A stretch of DNA of 64,000 nucleotides from Acidimangrovimonas sediminis. Its GTDB lineage: Bacteria > Pseudomonadota > Alphaproteobacteria > Rhodobacterales > Rhodobacteraceae. A program made the translations under genes and the position numbers. The notes under the pieces were generated by a model, which had not been told where the DNA came from, searched no databases, and worked only from the letters and a program-made list of their open reading frames with translations. The stretch lies in the NCBI RefSeq assembly GCF_002871005.1, contig NZ_PHSN01000022.1, forward strand, positions 25,788 through 89,787, read 5' to 3'. This document shows, piece after piece, positions 47,132-56,334 of the stretch (position 1 is its first letter; each line of letters starts with the position of its first letter).

Positions 47132-47550
47132 GGCCCGCCCTCGTCCCCGAGCTGGGCGTCACCGACTGGCGGGCCTCGCGCGCATTCTACGTGGACGTGC
47201 TGGGGTTCGACTGCCGCTACGAGCGGCCGGAGGAAGGGTTCTGCTTTCTCTGCCTCGGTACGGCGGAGTTGATGATCGACCAGATGGGCGCTGGCCGCGA
47301 CTTCGTCCTCGTCCCGCCCGACGCCCCCTTCGGCCGCGGCATGAACCTTCAGATCGAGGTACCTGCGATCGCCCCGTTCCTTGCCGCGCTGAAGGCCGCG
47401 GGGCATCCGCTTTTCCTGCCGCCCGAGGACCGGTGGTATCGCCGGAACGATATCGAACTGGGCAACCGCCAGTTCCTCGTCGCCGATCCCGACGGCTACC
47501 TTCTGCGCTTCTTCCAGTCGTTGGGCGAACGCCCGGCCGCGGACAGGTGA
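47128..47550 (+). CDS. VOC (glyoxalase/bleomycin-resistance) family protein
   Basis: 140-residue single-chain VOC protein: VPELGVTDWRASRAFYVDVLGFD start, GMNLQIEVPAI and the ending QFLVADPDGYLLRFFQS. Resembles the bleomycin-resistance subgroup of the family. Last gene of the coupled run that begins with TVP38. Confidence 0.88.
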   Translation: MRPALVPELGVTDWRASRAFYVDVLGFDCRYERPEEGFCFLCLGTAELMIDQMGAGRDFVLVPPDAPFGRGMNLQIEVPAIAPFLAALKAAGHPLFLPPEDRWYRRNDIELGNRQFLVADPDGYLLRFFQSLGERPAADR

Positions 47551-47656
47551 GGCACCGTCGCTGCGACCGGAGGGTCGAGCGCCCCCGCCCTTGACGCCCT
47601 CCTCTGCCGGCCCTATCCCCCAAGGTGTGCCCCTTGGTGCCTGACGGAGAACGCCG

Positions 47657-47884
47657 ATGACCACGCAAGTCCCCGAGACCGAATACGTATCCGCCTGGAA
47701 GGTCGCCTGCGATGGCGGCAACGGCGCGCTCGGCCATCCGAGGGTCTGGCTGACCATCCCGCATGAACGCGGCTGGGTCGAATGCGGCTATTGCGACAAG
47801 CGCTACATCCACGAAAGCTTTCGCGACTCGGTCGACGAGAGCTACAAGGACAGGCTCGCCGACAGCGCCGAAGCCGAGGAATAG
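47657..47884 (+). CDS. NDUFS6-like zinc-finger protein, complex I accessory subunit
   Basis: 75-residue protein with the sequence pattern of mitochondrial NDUFS6: [18 protein letters not shown] then [13 protein letters not shown] (C-x8-H-x14-C-x2-C). In alphaproteobacteria such proteins occur as accessory subunits of NADH dehydrogenase. Its position, apart from any nuo genes and upstream of polA, is normal for a dispersed accessory gene. Confidence 0.85.
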   Translation: MTTQVPETEYVSAWKVACDGGNGALGHPRVWLTIPHERGWVECGYCDKRYIHESFRDSVDESYKDRLADSAEAEE

Positions 47885-47976
47885 GGCGCATCGCCCGCTC
47901 CGGCCCCTGTTGCGGGGACCCACGATGAGCGCGCGGCAAGCGCGACGAAGAGCCTTCGCGGCATAGGGAGAGCGCC

Positions 47977-50784
47977 ATGGCATTCGGCAAGGGCCACCAC
48001 CTGCACCTGATCGACGGCTCGGCCTTCATCTTCCGCGCCTACCACGCGCTTCCGCCCCTCACCCGCAAGTCCGACGGCCTGCCTATCGGCGCCGTCGCGG
48101 GGTTCTGCAACATGCTGTTCAAGTATGTCGAGGGGTGGAACGGATCCGACGCGCCGACCCATGCCGCGGTGATCTTCGACTATTCGTCCAAGACCTTCCG
48201 CAACGAGATCTACGACCTCTACAAGGCCAACCGCCCCGAGCTGCCCGAGGATCTGAAACCCCAGTTCCCGCTCACGCGCGAGGCCACCCGCGCCTTCAAC
48301 ATCGCCTGCATCGAGCGCCAGGATTACGAGGCCGACGACATCATCGCCACCCTGGCCACGCAGGCCGACGCGGCCGGCGGCTCCGTCACCATCATCTCGT
48401 CGGACAAGGACCTGATGCAGCTGGTGGGCGGCGGCATCGAGATGTTCGACGCGATGAAGGCCAAGCGCATCGGCGTGGAGGAGGTGCAGGAGAAATTCGG
48501 GGTGAAACCCGACCGCGTGGTCGACGTGCAGGCGCTTGCGGGCGATAGCGTCGACAACATCCCCGGCGCGCCGGGCATCGGCATCAAGACCGCGGCCCTT
48601 CTGATCAACGAATATGGCGATCTGGAAACCCTTCTCGAACGCGCCGAGGAGATCAAGCAGCCCAAGCGCCGCCAGACCCTGATCGACAATGCCGAACAGA
48701 TCCGCACCTCGCGCCGCCTTGTGGAGCTGTGCCGCGAGACGCCGATGGATGGCGTCACGCTCGACGATCTCGAAGTGAAGGATCCGGTGGCCGAGGACCT
48801 GCTGGAGTTCCTCGCCAGGATGGAGTTCCGCACGCTCACCAAGCGCGTGGCCGACAAGCTCGACGCAACCGCGCCCGAGATCGACGACGCCCCCGCCGCC
48901 GGCGAGGAAAGCGCGAAGGCCGCCCCCGACTGGCCCGCGATCGCCCCCGAGAGCTACGAATGCGTCACCGAGCCAGCGGCGCTTGCCGAATGGATCTCCG
49001 CGATCCGCGAGCGCGGCTACGTCGCGGTGGACACGGAAACCACCAGCCTCGACGAGATGCAGGCGGAGCTGGTCGGCATCTGCCTGTCGGTGGAGCCGGG
49101 CCGCGCCTGCTACATCCCCGTGGGGCACCGGGCGGGCGATGGCGGCGACGACCTCTTCGCCTCGGATGCGCTGGCCGAGGGGCAGATGCCGCTGGCCGAG
49201 GTGCTGGCCGCGCTGAAACCGGTGCTGGAAGACGACGCGGTCCTCAAGATCTTCCAGAACGCCAAGTACGACACCAAGATCTTTGCCCGGAACGGCATCC
49301 GCGTCGCCCCGATCGACGACACGATGCTGATGTCCTACGCGCTGCATTCCGGCCTGCACAACCACGGCATGGACGTGCTGTCCGAACGCTACCTGAACCA
49401 CCAGCCGATCCCGATCAAGTCGCTGCTGGGGTCGGGCAAGTCCCAGATCACCTTCGACCGGGTGCCGATCTCGGATGCCGTAAAATATGCCGCCGAGGAT
49501 GCCGACGTCACGCTGCGTCTCTGGCACCTGTTCAAGCCGCGGCTGCATCAGGCCCGGGTGACCACGGTCTACGAAACGCTGGAACGCCCCCTTGTCCCGG
49601 TGCTGGCAGGGATGGAGATGACAGGCGTCCGCGTCGACCGCGAGACGCTGTCGCGCATGTCGAACGCCTTCGCCCAGAAGATGGCGCAGTTGGAGGACGA
49701 GATCCACGAACTGGCGGGCGAGAAATTCAACGTGGGCTCGCCCAAGCAGCTAGGTGAGATCCTCTTTGACAAGATGGGCCTCGAAGGCGGCAAGAAGGGC
49801 AAGGCGGGAGCCTACGCGACCGGCGCCGACGTGCTGGAGGACCTGGCGGCCGAGGGCCACGACCTGCCGGCCCGCGTGCTGGACTGGCGCCAGGTGTCGA
49901 AACTGAAATCGACCTACACCGACGCGCTCCAGACCCATATCGACGAGATGGGCCGGGTCCATACCTCCTACGTCCAGACCGGCGCCAACACCGGGCGCCT
50001 CGCCTCGACCGACCCGAACCTGCAGAACATCCCCGTCCGCACCGAGGAAGGCCGCCGCATCCGCGAGGCCTTCATCGCGCCGGAGGGGAGCACGCTGGTG
50101 AGCCTCGACTATTCCCAGATCGAACTGCGGATCCTCGCCCATGTGGCGGATCTGAAGGAGATGAAACAGGCCTTCCGCGACGGCCTCGACATCCACGCGA
50201 TGACGGCGTCCGAGATGTTCAACGTCCCTATCGAGGGGATGGACCCGATGATCCGCCGGCAGGCCAAGGCGATCAACTTCGGCGTGATCTACGGCATCTC
50301 GGGCTTCGGCCTCGCCCGCAACCTGCGCATTCCACGGGCCGAGGCGCAGGGCTTCATCGACCGCTACTTCGAACGCTTCCCGGGCATCAAGGCCTACATG
50401 GACGCCACCGTCGCCTTCGCCAAGGAACACGGCTACGTCGAAACGTTGTTCGGCCGCCGCATCCACACGCCCGAGATCAACGCCAAGGGCCCGCATGCGG
50501 GCTTTGCCCGCCGCGCGGCGATCAACGCCCCGATCCAGGGCGCCGCGGCCGACGTGATCCGCCGCGCCATGGTGCGCATGCCCGCCGCAATCGAGGGGCT
50601 GCCCGCGAAGATGCTGCTGCAGGTCCACGACGAACTGCTGTTCGAAGTCGAGAACGGCGCGATCGACGACACGATCGCGAAGGTCAGGACGGTGATGGAG
50701 GGCGCCTCGGATCCCGCGGTGAAACTCGACGTGCCGTTGACGGTGGACGCTGGCACCGGCCGCAACTGGGCCGAGGCGCACTGA
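47977..50784 (+). CDS. polA: DNA polymerase I
   Basis: 935 residues, full length. N-terminal 5'-3' nuclease domain (LHLIDGSAFIFRAYHAL; NIPGAPGIGIKTA). A 3'-5' exonuclease domain with active-site VDTETTSLD near residue 351 is intact. Polymerase motif A is LVSLDYSQIELRILA near 708, the O helix RRQAKAINFGVIYG near 760 and motif C QVHDELLFEV near 882. It has three active domains, as in E. coli. Confidence 0.98.
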   Translation: MAFGKGHHLHLIDGSAFIFRAYHALPPLTRKSDGLPIGAVAGFCNMLFKYVEGWNGSDAPTHAAVIFDYSSKTFRNEIYDLYKANRPELPEDLKPQFPLTREATRAFNIACIERQDYEADDIIATLATQADAAGGSVTIISSDKDLMQLVGGGIEMFDAMKAKRIGVEEVQEKFGVKPDRVVDVQALAGDSVDNIPGAPGIGIKTAALLINEYGDLETLLERAEEIKQPKRRQTLIDNAEQIRTSRRLVELCRETPMDGVTLDDLEVKDPVAEDLLEFLARMEFRTLTKRVADKLDATAPEIDDAPAAGEESAKAAPDWPAIAPESYECVTEPAALAEWISAIRERGYVAVDTETTSLDEMQAELVGICLSVEPGRACYIPVGHRAGDGGDDLFASDALAEGQMPLAEVLAALKPVLEDDAVLKIFQNAKYDTKIFARNGIRVAPIDDTMLMSYALHSGLHNHGMDVLSERYLNHQPIPIKSLLGSGKSQITFDRVPISDAVKYAAEDADVTLRLWHLFKPRLHQARVTTVYETLERPLVPVLAGMEMTGVRVDRETLSRMSNAFAQKMAQLEDEIHELAGEKFNVGSPKQLGEILFDKMGLEGGKKGKAGAYATGADVLEDLAAEGHDLPARVLDWRQVSKLKSTYTDALQTHIDEMGRVHTSYVQTGANTGRLASTDPNLQNIPVRTEEGRRIREAFIAPEGSTLVSLDYSQIELRILAHVADLKEMKQAFRDGLDIHAMTASEMFNVPIEGMDPMIRRQAKAINFGVIYGISGFGLARNLRIPRAEAQGFIDRYFERFPGIKAYMDATVAFAKEHGYVETLFGRRIHTPEINAKGPHAGFARRAAINAPIQGAAADVIRRAMVRMPAAIEGLPAKMLLQVHDELLFEVENGAIDDTIAKVRTVMEGASDPAVKLDVPLTVDAGTGRNWAEAH

Positions 50785-50812
50785 TCCAGAGGCGCTTCGC
50801 ACGCCTGTTCTT

Positions 50813-50968
50813 CGGGGGGCACTGCCCCCGCCGCCCCTCGCCCTGAAGGGGGCAAGGGGCGCCTCCCCCGGGATATTTCTCCTCAGAAGAAACACCGGCC
50901 CCGGTCTGCGGCGGCGCCCTTCTTCTTCTGAGCGCAAATATCCCGGGGGTTTGGGGGCAGCGCCCCCA
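50813..50968. repeat. Dispersed repeat, inverted pair between polA and panB-like gene
   Basis: Head-to-head units centred on AGAAGAAAC and TTCTTCTTCTGAGCG. The left unit is degraded in its hairpin (it contains CCCCTCGCCCTGAAGGGG). The right has GGGGGCAGCGCCCCC. Both contain GGGATATTT or its complement. It lies between converging genes. Confidence 0.85.
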
Positions 50969-51027
50969 TCGAAAGGAAAGTCTTGCGCCTCCGGCGCTCC
51001 GCAGGATCCGTCGGGGGCAACCGGCGG

Positions 51028-51843
51028 TCAGTCCGGGGTCTGGTCCGCACCGGGGAAGCGGCCCGCGCGGACATCTGCGGCGTAGGCCGCGAAGGCCCCC
51101 GCGGCGGCCGCGTCGACCTCGGCGTAGCGCCGGGCGTGGGTCGGCATGGCGCGGCCCGTCATGCCCAGCAGATCGGTGGTGTCGAGCAGCTGGCCGTCGC
51201 AGGCCGCCCCCGCGCCGAGGCCGATCGTCGGGATCTCCAGCTCGTCGCGGATCGCTGCGGCAAGGGGGGCGGCCATGCGCTCGAGGACCACGGCGAAGGC
51301 CCCCGCCGTCGCGACCGCCAGCGCGTCGCCCGCGACCCGTTCGGCATCGGGCCCGAGGCCGTTCAGCGGCACCGCCCCGGCGGGGGCGCCGTGGGTGGCA
51401 CAAGCCGGGGGGCCGACATGGGCCAGCACCGGAATGCCGCGCGCCGTGAGGAAGGCGATCGTCTCGGCCATCGCGAGGCCCCCCGAAAGCCGTACCGCGC
51501 CCGCGCGGGTCGCCGCCATCAACCCGGCGGCGGTCTCGAAGGCGCGGGATGGGCCGGCCTCGTAGCTGCCGAACGGCAGGTCGACGACCAGGAGCGCCCG
51601 GGCGAGGCCCCGGGCGACCGCACGGCCGTGCAGCGCCATCAGCTCGGGCGTCACCTCGCGCGGCGAGGCCAGCCCGTGCAGGCCCGGCCCCAACCCATCG
51701 CTGACCACGACCATGTCGCAGGCGGCATCGGCGAGCCGGGCCAGCGGTGTGGTCCATGCCGTGAGGCAGACCAGGGGCTCCCGGCCCTTGCGGGCGCGAA
51801 TCGCGCCGGGCGTGATCTGCCCCGGCTGTTGCTGCGCGGTCAT
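51028..51843 (-). CDS. Divergent ketopantoate hydroxymethyltransferase (PanB) paralogue
   Basis: 271-residue PanB-fold protein from the ATG at 51843 (AAGGAG 6 nt upstream). Aligning by motif, the metal aspartates are kept (VVSDGLG and VVDLPFGSY), as are the His in AHVG, the Glu in VLERM and IGLGAG. However, the canonical KIEGG (Lys plus metal-binding Glu) reads RLSGG, and QSVN is replaced by CATHG. Either activity is altered or this is a different aldolase-like enzyme. No panC is next to it, so the pantothenate role is uncertain. Confidence 0.75.
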   Translation of the reverse strand: MTAQQQPGQITPGAIRARKGREPLVCLTAWTTPLARLADAACDMVVVSDGLGPGLHGLASPREVTPELMALHGRAVARGLARALLVVDLPFGSYEAGPSRAFETAAGLMAATRAGAVRLSGGLAMAETIAFLTARGIPVLAHVGPPACATHGAPAGAVPLNGLGPDAERVAGDALAVATAGAFAVVLERMAAPLAAAIRDELEIPTIGLGAGAACDGQLLDTTDLLGMTGRAMPTHARRYAEVDAAAAGAFAAYAADVRAGRFPGADQTPD

Positions 51844-52068
51844 CTCGTTCTCCTTCCGCCCCGGATTCTGTCTGCCTCGGCGCGCCTTGTAGCGCGGGCC
51901 GGCGCGGCGGGGCCACCATCTGTCGCCGTCACCTGCCGACAATATCGCGCGTCGGTGAAGATACGCTCACCCGCTCTCTTGATCGGCGGGCGCGGGGCGT
52001 GGAACATGCGGCGAGGTGTCCGGTCCCGCGCCCCGGGGATCGCCCGGGCGCAGGACAGGAGGATCGGA

Positions 52069-53541
52069 ATGTTCAACCGTCTCAGGCTGGCTGCGGCCGT
52101 GCTGCTGATCTCGGCCGCACCGGCGCTTGCCGCGAAGGACAGCATCGTCATCGGCATGCAGCTGGAACCGCCGGGTCTCGACCCGACCTCGGGCGCCGCC
52201 GCCGCGACGGACGAGGTGACCTATGCCAACGTGTTCCAGGGCCTGACCCGCTTCGGCCCCGAGGGACAGGTCGAACCCGACCTCGCCACCAGCTGGGACG
52301 TGGCCGACGGCGGCAAGGTCTGGACCTTCCACCTGCGCAAGGGCGTCACCTTCCAGGACGGCACGCCATTCTCGGCCAAGGACGTGAAGTTCAGCCTCGA
52401 CCGCGCCCGCGCGAAGGAGTCGACCAACGCTCAGAAGCCGCTCTTTGCCCAGATCTCAGATGTCGCCGTGGTCGACCCCGAGACCGTGAAGATCACGCTG
52501 AGCGAACCGGTGGGCGCCTTCGCCGCGAACATGGCCTGGGGCGATGCCCAGATCGTCTCGGAGGCGTCGATCAAGGACGAGGCGACGCATCCCGTCGGCA
52601 CCGGGCCGTTCATGTTCAAGGACTGGGTGAAGGGCGACAAGATCGACCTTGCGGCCTATCCCGGCTATTGGGGCGAAAAGCCGAAGCTGCACGGCGTGAC
52701 GTTCAAGTTCATCTCGGACCCGACAGCCGCCTTCGCCGCGATGATGTCGGGCGACATCAACGTCTTCCCGGGCTATCCGGCGCCCGAGACGCTGGCGCAG
52801 TTCAAGTCGGATCCGCGGTTCCAGGTAATCATCGGTGAGACCCAGGGCGAGACGATCCTGGCGATGAACCACCGCACCCCCGCCCTGTCGAAGCTGAAGG
52901 TGCGCGAGGCGATCGCCCATGCGATCAACCGCAAGGACCTGATCGAGGGGGCGATGTTCGGTTATGGCACGGCGATCGGCACCCATTTCCCGCCCTTCAG
53001 CCCGGATTACGTCGACCTCACGGGGCTGTCGAACTATGACCCCGCCCTGTCGAAGAAGCTGCTGGACGAAGCCGGGGTGACCGGCCTCAAGCTGCGCCTC
53101 GCGCTGCCGCCGCCCTCCTATGCGCGGCGCTCGGGCCAGATCATCCAGGCCGAGCTGAAGGCGGTGGGGATCGACGTCGAGATCACCAACATGGAATGGG
53201 CGCAATGGCTCTCCCAGGTATTCAAGGGGCACGATTTCGACCTGACCATCGTCAGCCACACCGAACCGAACGACATCAACATCTACGCCAGGCCCGACTA
53301 TTACTTCGGCTACGACAACCCCAAGTTCCAGGACCTGATGAAGCAGCTGACCGTCGCAACCGACAAGACTAGGCGCGATGCGATGCTGAAGGAGGCGCAG
53401 ACGATCATTGCCAAGGATTACGTCAACGCCTGGCTGTTCCAGCTGCCGCGGCTGACGGTTGCCGATGCGGGGATCGTGGGCCTATGGAAGAACTCTCCCA
53501 CCCAGGCCAATGACATGACCGCGGTCTACTGGAAGGATTGA
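52069..53541 (+). CDS. ABC transporter periplasmic binding protein, family 5 (peptide/opine type)
   Basis: 490-residue exported protein: signal peptide AAAVLLISAAPALA, then the SBP_bac_5 fold with EPPGLDPTSGAA, VTFQDGTPFSAKDVKFSLDR and VGTGPFMFKDW. AGGAGG lies 6 nt before the ATG. No permease or ATPase gene is adjacent; the next gene is on the other strand. It may work with a transporter elsewhere. The ligand is unknown (peptide, glutathione and opine binders all fall here). Confidence 0.9.
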   Translation: MFNRLRLAAAVLLISAAPALAAKDSIVIGMQLEPPGLDPTSGAAAATDEVTYANVFQGLTRFGPEGQVEPDLATSWDVADGGKVWTFHLRKGVTFQDGTPFSAKDVKFSLDRARAKESTNAQKPLFAQISDVAVVDPETVKITLSEPVGAFAANMAWGDAQIVSEASIKDEATHPVGTGPFMFKDWVKGDKIDLAAYPGYWGEKPKLHGVTFKFISDPTAAFAAMMSGDINVFPGYPAPETLAQFKSDPRFQVIIGETQGETILAMNHRTPALSKLKVREAIAHAINRKDLIEGAMFGYGTAIGTHFPPFSPDYVDLTGLSNYDPALSKKLLDEAGVTGLKLRLALPPPSYARRSGQIIQAELKAVGIDVEITNMEWAQWLSQVFKGHDFDLTIVSHTEPNDINIYARPDYYFGYDNPKFQDLMKQLTVATDKTRRDAMLKEAQTIIAKDYVNAWLFQLPRLTVADAGIVGLWKNSPTQANDMTAVYWKD

Positions 53542-53610
53542 CCCCGAGTGGGGCGTCTGGGCGCCCCGCGCCCCCGCCTGCCCGCCCGTGCTCCACCTGC
53601 CCCCGATATG

Positions 53611-53642
53611 AAAAAGGGGCCGCCGATTTCCCGGTGGCCCCT
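53611..53642 (-). terminator. Rho-independent terminator of the L,D-transpeptidase gene
   Basis: A 10-bp stem with one G-T pair (53615-53624 / 53633-53642), 8-nt loop, followed on the minus strand by TTTTTCATA. Confidence 0.8.
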
Positions 53643-53662
53643 GATCCTTGCAGAGGGCGTGC

Positions 53663-53696
53663 CTCAGATCGCCTGCTTCCTCAGATCGCCTGCTTC
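53663..53696. repeat. 17-bp tandem duplication at the L,D-transpeptidase stop codon
   Basis: CTCAGATCGCCTGCTTC occurs twice without a gap (53663-53679, 53680-53696). The gene's stop (reverse TGA at 53681-53683) lies in the second copy. Confidence 0.85.
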
Positions 53697-54598
53697 CTCG
53701 GCGGGATCGGGCTCAGCCCGCCACCCTCGGACGGATCGGTCGAGGCGACGGCGGCATCGGTCGCGGTCGACGAATTGTCGAGGATCCGGTCGGCCTGGGG
53801 GCCGGTGATCACTTGGTCCGGGTCGTGGACCGGGACGACATAGCCCATGAAGCCGGGTTGCAGCGGCCCCACCATCTGCGCAGATTCCTCGGGCGTGCGC
53901 ACGTGCACCTTGGTGCCCAGCGGAACGCGGGAATAGAGGTCGATGATGTCCTGGTCGAACAGCCGGATACAGCCCGCCGAGGTCGCCCGACCGATGGTCG
54001 AGGGGTTGTTGGTGCCGTGGATCCGGTAATAGGTGTCGCGCCCGTTGCGGTAGAGGTAGAGCGCGCGCGCGCCCAGCGGGTTCTCGGGGCCGCCATCGAC
54101 GCCCTCGGCGTAATCGCCATACTTGTCCGGCTCGTTCTTGATCATGCTGGCGGTCGGGCGCCAGTGCGGCCACTCGGCCTTGCGCTGGATCACCCCGTTG
54201 CCCGAGAAGGTCTTGCCTTCCTTGCCCACGGCGCAGCCGTAGCGGATGGCCACGCCACCGTCGAGCACGAGGTAGAGGCGGCGCGCGTAGGGGTCGATCA
54301 CGATGTTCCCCACCGGCTCCGGCCCGTTGTAATAGACCAGCGTGCGCGGGTTCGACCCGGTGAGGTAGCCCGGGTCCACCGCGTCGATGGTGTAGCCGTT
54401 GTCCTGGATCGTCTGGTAGCGCGCGATCGTCGCGGCCGAGGGCGGCTGCACGGGCGCGGCCGTCGGATCGGTCGCGGCCTTGTTCACGTCATCCGGCTGC
54501 CCGGCACAGGCCGCGACGGACCCCGTGACGCAAAGCGCGCCCAGCACGCGCAGCGTGTGACGGCGGGTGACCGCGTCGGTCGGTTTGTCGAAGGTCAT
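53681..54598 (-). CDS. L,D-transpeptidase (YkuD family) lipoprotein
   Basis: Exported transpeptidase acting on peptidoglycan or on anchoring of outer-membrane protein. 305 residues from MTFDKPTDAVTRRH, with a Tat-like RRH start and a lipobox-like VTGSVAAC. The YkuD catalytic motif RIHGTNNPSTIGRATSAGC-IR (His, Ser, Cys, Arg) is complete. The C-terminal tail of about 50 residues is low complexity. The start at 54598 is preceded by AGGA at a somewhat long distance. Confidence 0.93.
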   Translation of the reverse strand: MTFDKPTDAVTRRHTLRVLGALCVTGSVAACAGQPDDVNKAATDPTAAPVQPPSAATIARYQTIQDNGYTIDAVDPGYLTGSNPRTLVYYNGPEPVGNIVIDPYARRLYLVLDGGVAIRYGCAVGKEGKTFSGNGVIQRKAEWPHWRPTASMIKNEPDKYGDYAEGVDGGPENPLGARALYLYRNGRDTYYRIHGTNNPSTIGRATSAGCIRLFDQDIIDLYSRVPLGTKVHVRTPEESAQMVGPLQPGFMGYVVPVHDPDQVITGPQADRILDNSSTATDAAVASTDPSEGGGLSPIPPRKQAI

Positions 54599-54809
54599 CC
54601 GGGAGGTCCTTTCTACGGCTCTTCCTAGTGGGCGCGGTGGCTCTCCCGCGTGGCGAAGCGGGGGCATCTGCGCCATGTTACCTGTCCAGCGTCAAGGGCG
54701 TTCCGCGCTATTTACGGCGGGACGCGCCTTGGCTGCAACGCCAGAAGTGCCGCGAGGGTTCCCTGCGGTTCCCTCGCGGCGGATGAACGCTGATCAGAGC
54801 GCTGCCATG

Positions 54810-56018
54810 TCAGGCGACAATGTTGTTTTCCGGACCGTAGGGAAAACCGGTGATGTTCTCGGCTCCCTCCTCGCCGATCACCAGGATGTCGTGCTCCCGG
54901 TAGCCGCCCGCGCCCGGCTGGCCCTCGGGCAGGGTCAGCATCGGCTCCATCGAGATCACCATCCCCGGCTCCAGCACCGTGTCGATATCCTCGCGCAGTT
55001 CCAGCCCCGCCTCACGCCCGTAATAATGGCTGAGCACGCCGAAGGAATGGCCGTACCCGAAGGTGCGATATTGCAGAAGGTTCCGCTCCGCCAGGAAATC
55101 GTTGATCTTCAGCGCCACCTCGTCGCAGCGCGCACCCGGCTTCAGCAGGCTCATCCCGTACTCATGCGCCGCCACGTTCGCCTCCCACACCTTGAGCGAG
55201 GCCGCATCGGGCTCCCCGAGAAACAGCGTGCGTTCCAGCGCGGTGTAGTAGCCCGAGATCATCGGAAAGGTGTTGAGGCTGAGGATATCGCCCCGCTTCA
55301 ACGCCCGCGCGGTGACCGGGTTGTGCGCGCCGTCGGTGTTCATCCCCGACTGGAACCAGACCCAGGTGTCGCGGTACTCGGCCTCGGGAAAGCGCGCGGC
55401 GATCTCCAGCTCCATCGCGTCGCGCCCGGCCATGGCGATGTCGATCTCGCGCGCGCCCTCGCGGATCGCGGCCCGGATCGCCGCGCCGCCCACGTCGGCC
55501 ACCGCCGCGCCCGCACGGATCAGGTCGATCTCGGCCGGCGACTTGATCATGCGCTGCTGCATCGTGGCGGAAGAGATATCCATGCCGCGGGCAGGCTTAA
55601 GGAAGGTGTTGATCTTCTCCGACTGCATGAGCGTCAGGTGATCTGCCTCGAAACCGAAGGCGCGGCCCGTTCCGGCCACATGCGCGACCGCGCGCCAGAA
55701 ATTGTCGCGCGCCCAATCGGTGTAGGTCAGGCTCTCGCCATGTGATCGCCGCCACGGCTGGCCCGCGTCGATGCCCGCGCTGATCGTGACGCAGTCGGAC
55801 GGCGTCACCACGCAGGCATAGGGCCGCCCGAAGCTGCAATAGAGAAAGCCGGCATAATAGGCGATGTTGTGCATCGACGTCAGCACCACGGCGTCGAGGG
55901 AATGCAGCTCCATCAGGTCGCGCAGCCCGGCGAGGCGCTCGTCGTATTCATCGGGCACGAAGGGCAGAATGGCCTTGTCGCCATTGGCACAGCGGTAGAA
56001 GGCGGGACGTTCCGTCAT
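54810..56018 (-). CDS. Creatinase (creatine amidinohydrolase)
   Basis: Hydrolyses creatine to sarcosine and urea. The 402-residue length equals the Pseudomonas enzyme, and long stretches match it from memory: FLYCSFGRPYA, GQPWRRS, FQSGMNTDGAHNPVT, YRTFGYGHSFG, GGYREHDILV and the ending FPYGPENNIVA. It has the pita-bread fold of M24 peptidases without the metal ligands. Start at 56018; the frame runs further upstream without support. No sarcosine oxidase or creatininase gene is adjacent. Confidence 0.93.
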   Translation of the reverse strand: MTERPAFYRCANGDKAILPFVPDEYDERLAGLRDLMELHSLDAVVLTSMHNIAYYAGFLYCSFGRPYACVVTPSDCVTISAGIDAGQPWRRSHGESLTYTDWARDNFWRAVAHVAGTGRAFGFEADHLTLMQSEKINTFLKPARGMDISSATMQQRMIKSPAEIDLIRAGAAVADVGGAAIRAAIREGAREIDIAMAGRDAMELEIAARFPEAEYRDTWVWFQSGMNTDGAHNPVTARALKRGDILSLNTFPMISGYYTALERTLFLGEPDAASLKVWEANVAAHEYGMSLLKPGARCDEVALKINDFLAERNLLQYRTFGYGHSFGVLSHYYGREAGLELREDIDTVLEPGMVISMEPMLTLPEGQPGAGGYREHDILVIGEEGAENITGFPYGPENNIVA

Positions 56019-56218
56019 GTCAGACCTCGTCACTGGGGGTACAGGCATCGACCCGGGCCCCGAAAGGTCCCGGCGTGCAGGACGCGGGCGACACCCCATG
56101 GCACCGCCAAGCCGCGGGGCGCGCCGGCGATGCGGCACCCTCCCCCGGAGCGACGCCATCGCCCCCGGCTCGGGTGCGAGAATGCTTTGGCCCGGCGCGG
56201 GTGGCAAGGGCGGGATTT

Positions 56219-56279
56219 GCGTATTTCAGGGAACAATGAAAGAGGAAACGCCCTTCCTTTCATTGTTCCCAAAATACGC
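56219..56279. repeat. Second type of intergenic inverted repeat
   Basis: Arms of about 23 nt (56219-56242 and 56257-56279) with one base difference in length. The left arm reads GCGTATTTCAGGGAACAATG (then AAAG) and the right arm is its near-complement. The 316-bp spacer between the creatinase and LysR genes (56019-56334) otherwise holds no gene. GTATTT plays the place of GATATTT in the other repeat family. Confidence 0.8.
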
Positions 56280-56334
56280 GAACACGCCTCCCGCGCAAGC
56301 GACGGCCGGGCGGGGGCGCGGGAGCCCGGGCCCC

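Noticed and set aside
50983..52068. Long N-terminal extension of the binding-protein frame
   Set aside because: It is the antisense shadow of the PanB-like gene; the signal peptide and AGGAGG fix the start at 52069.
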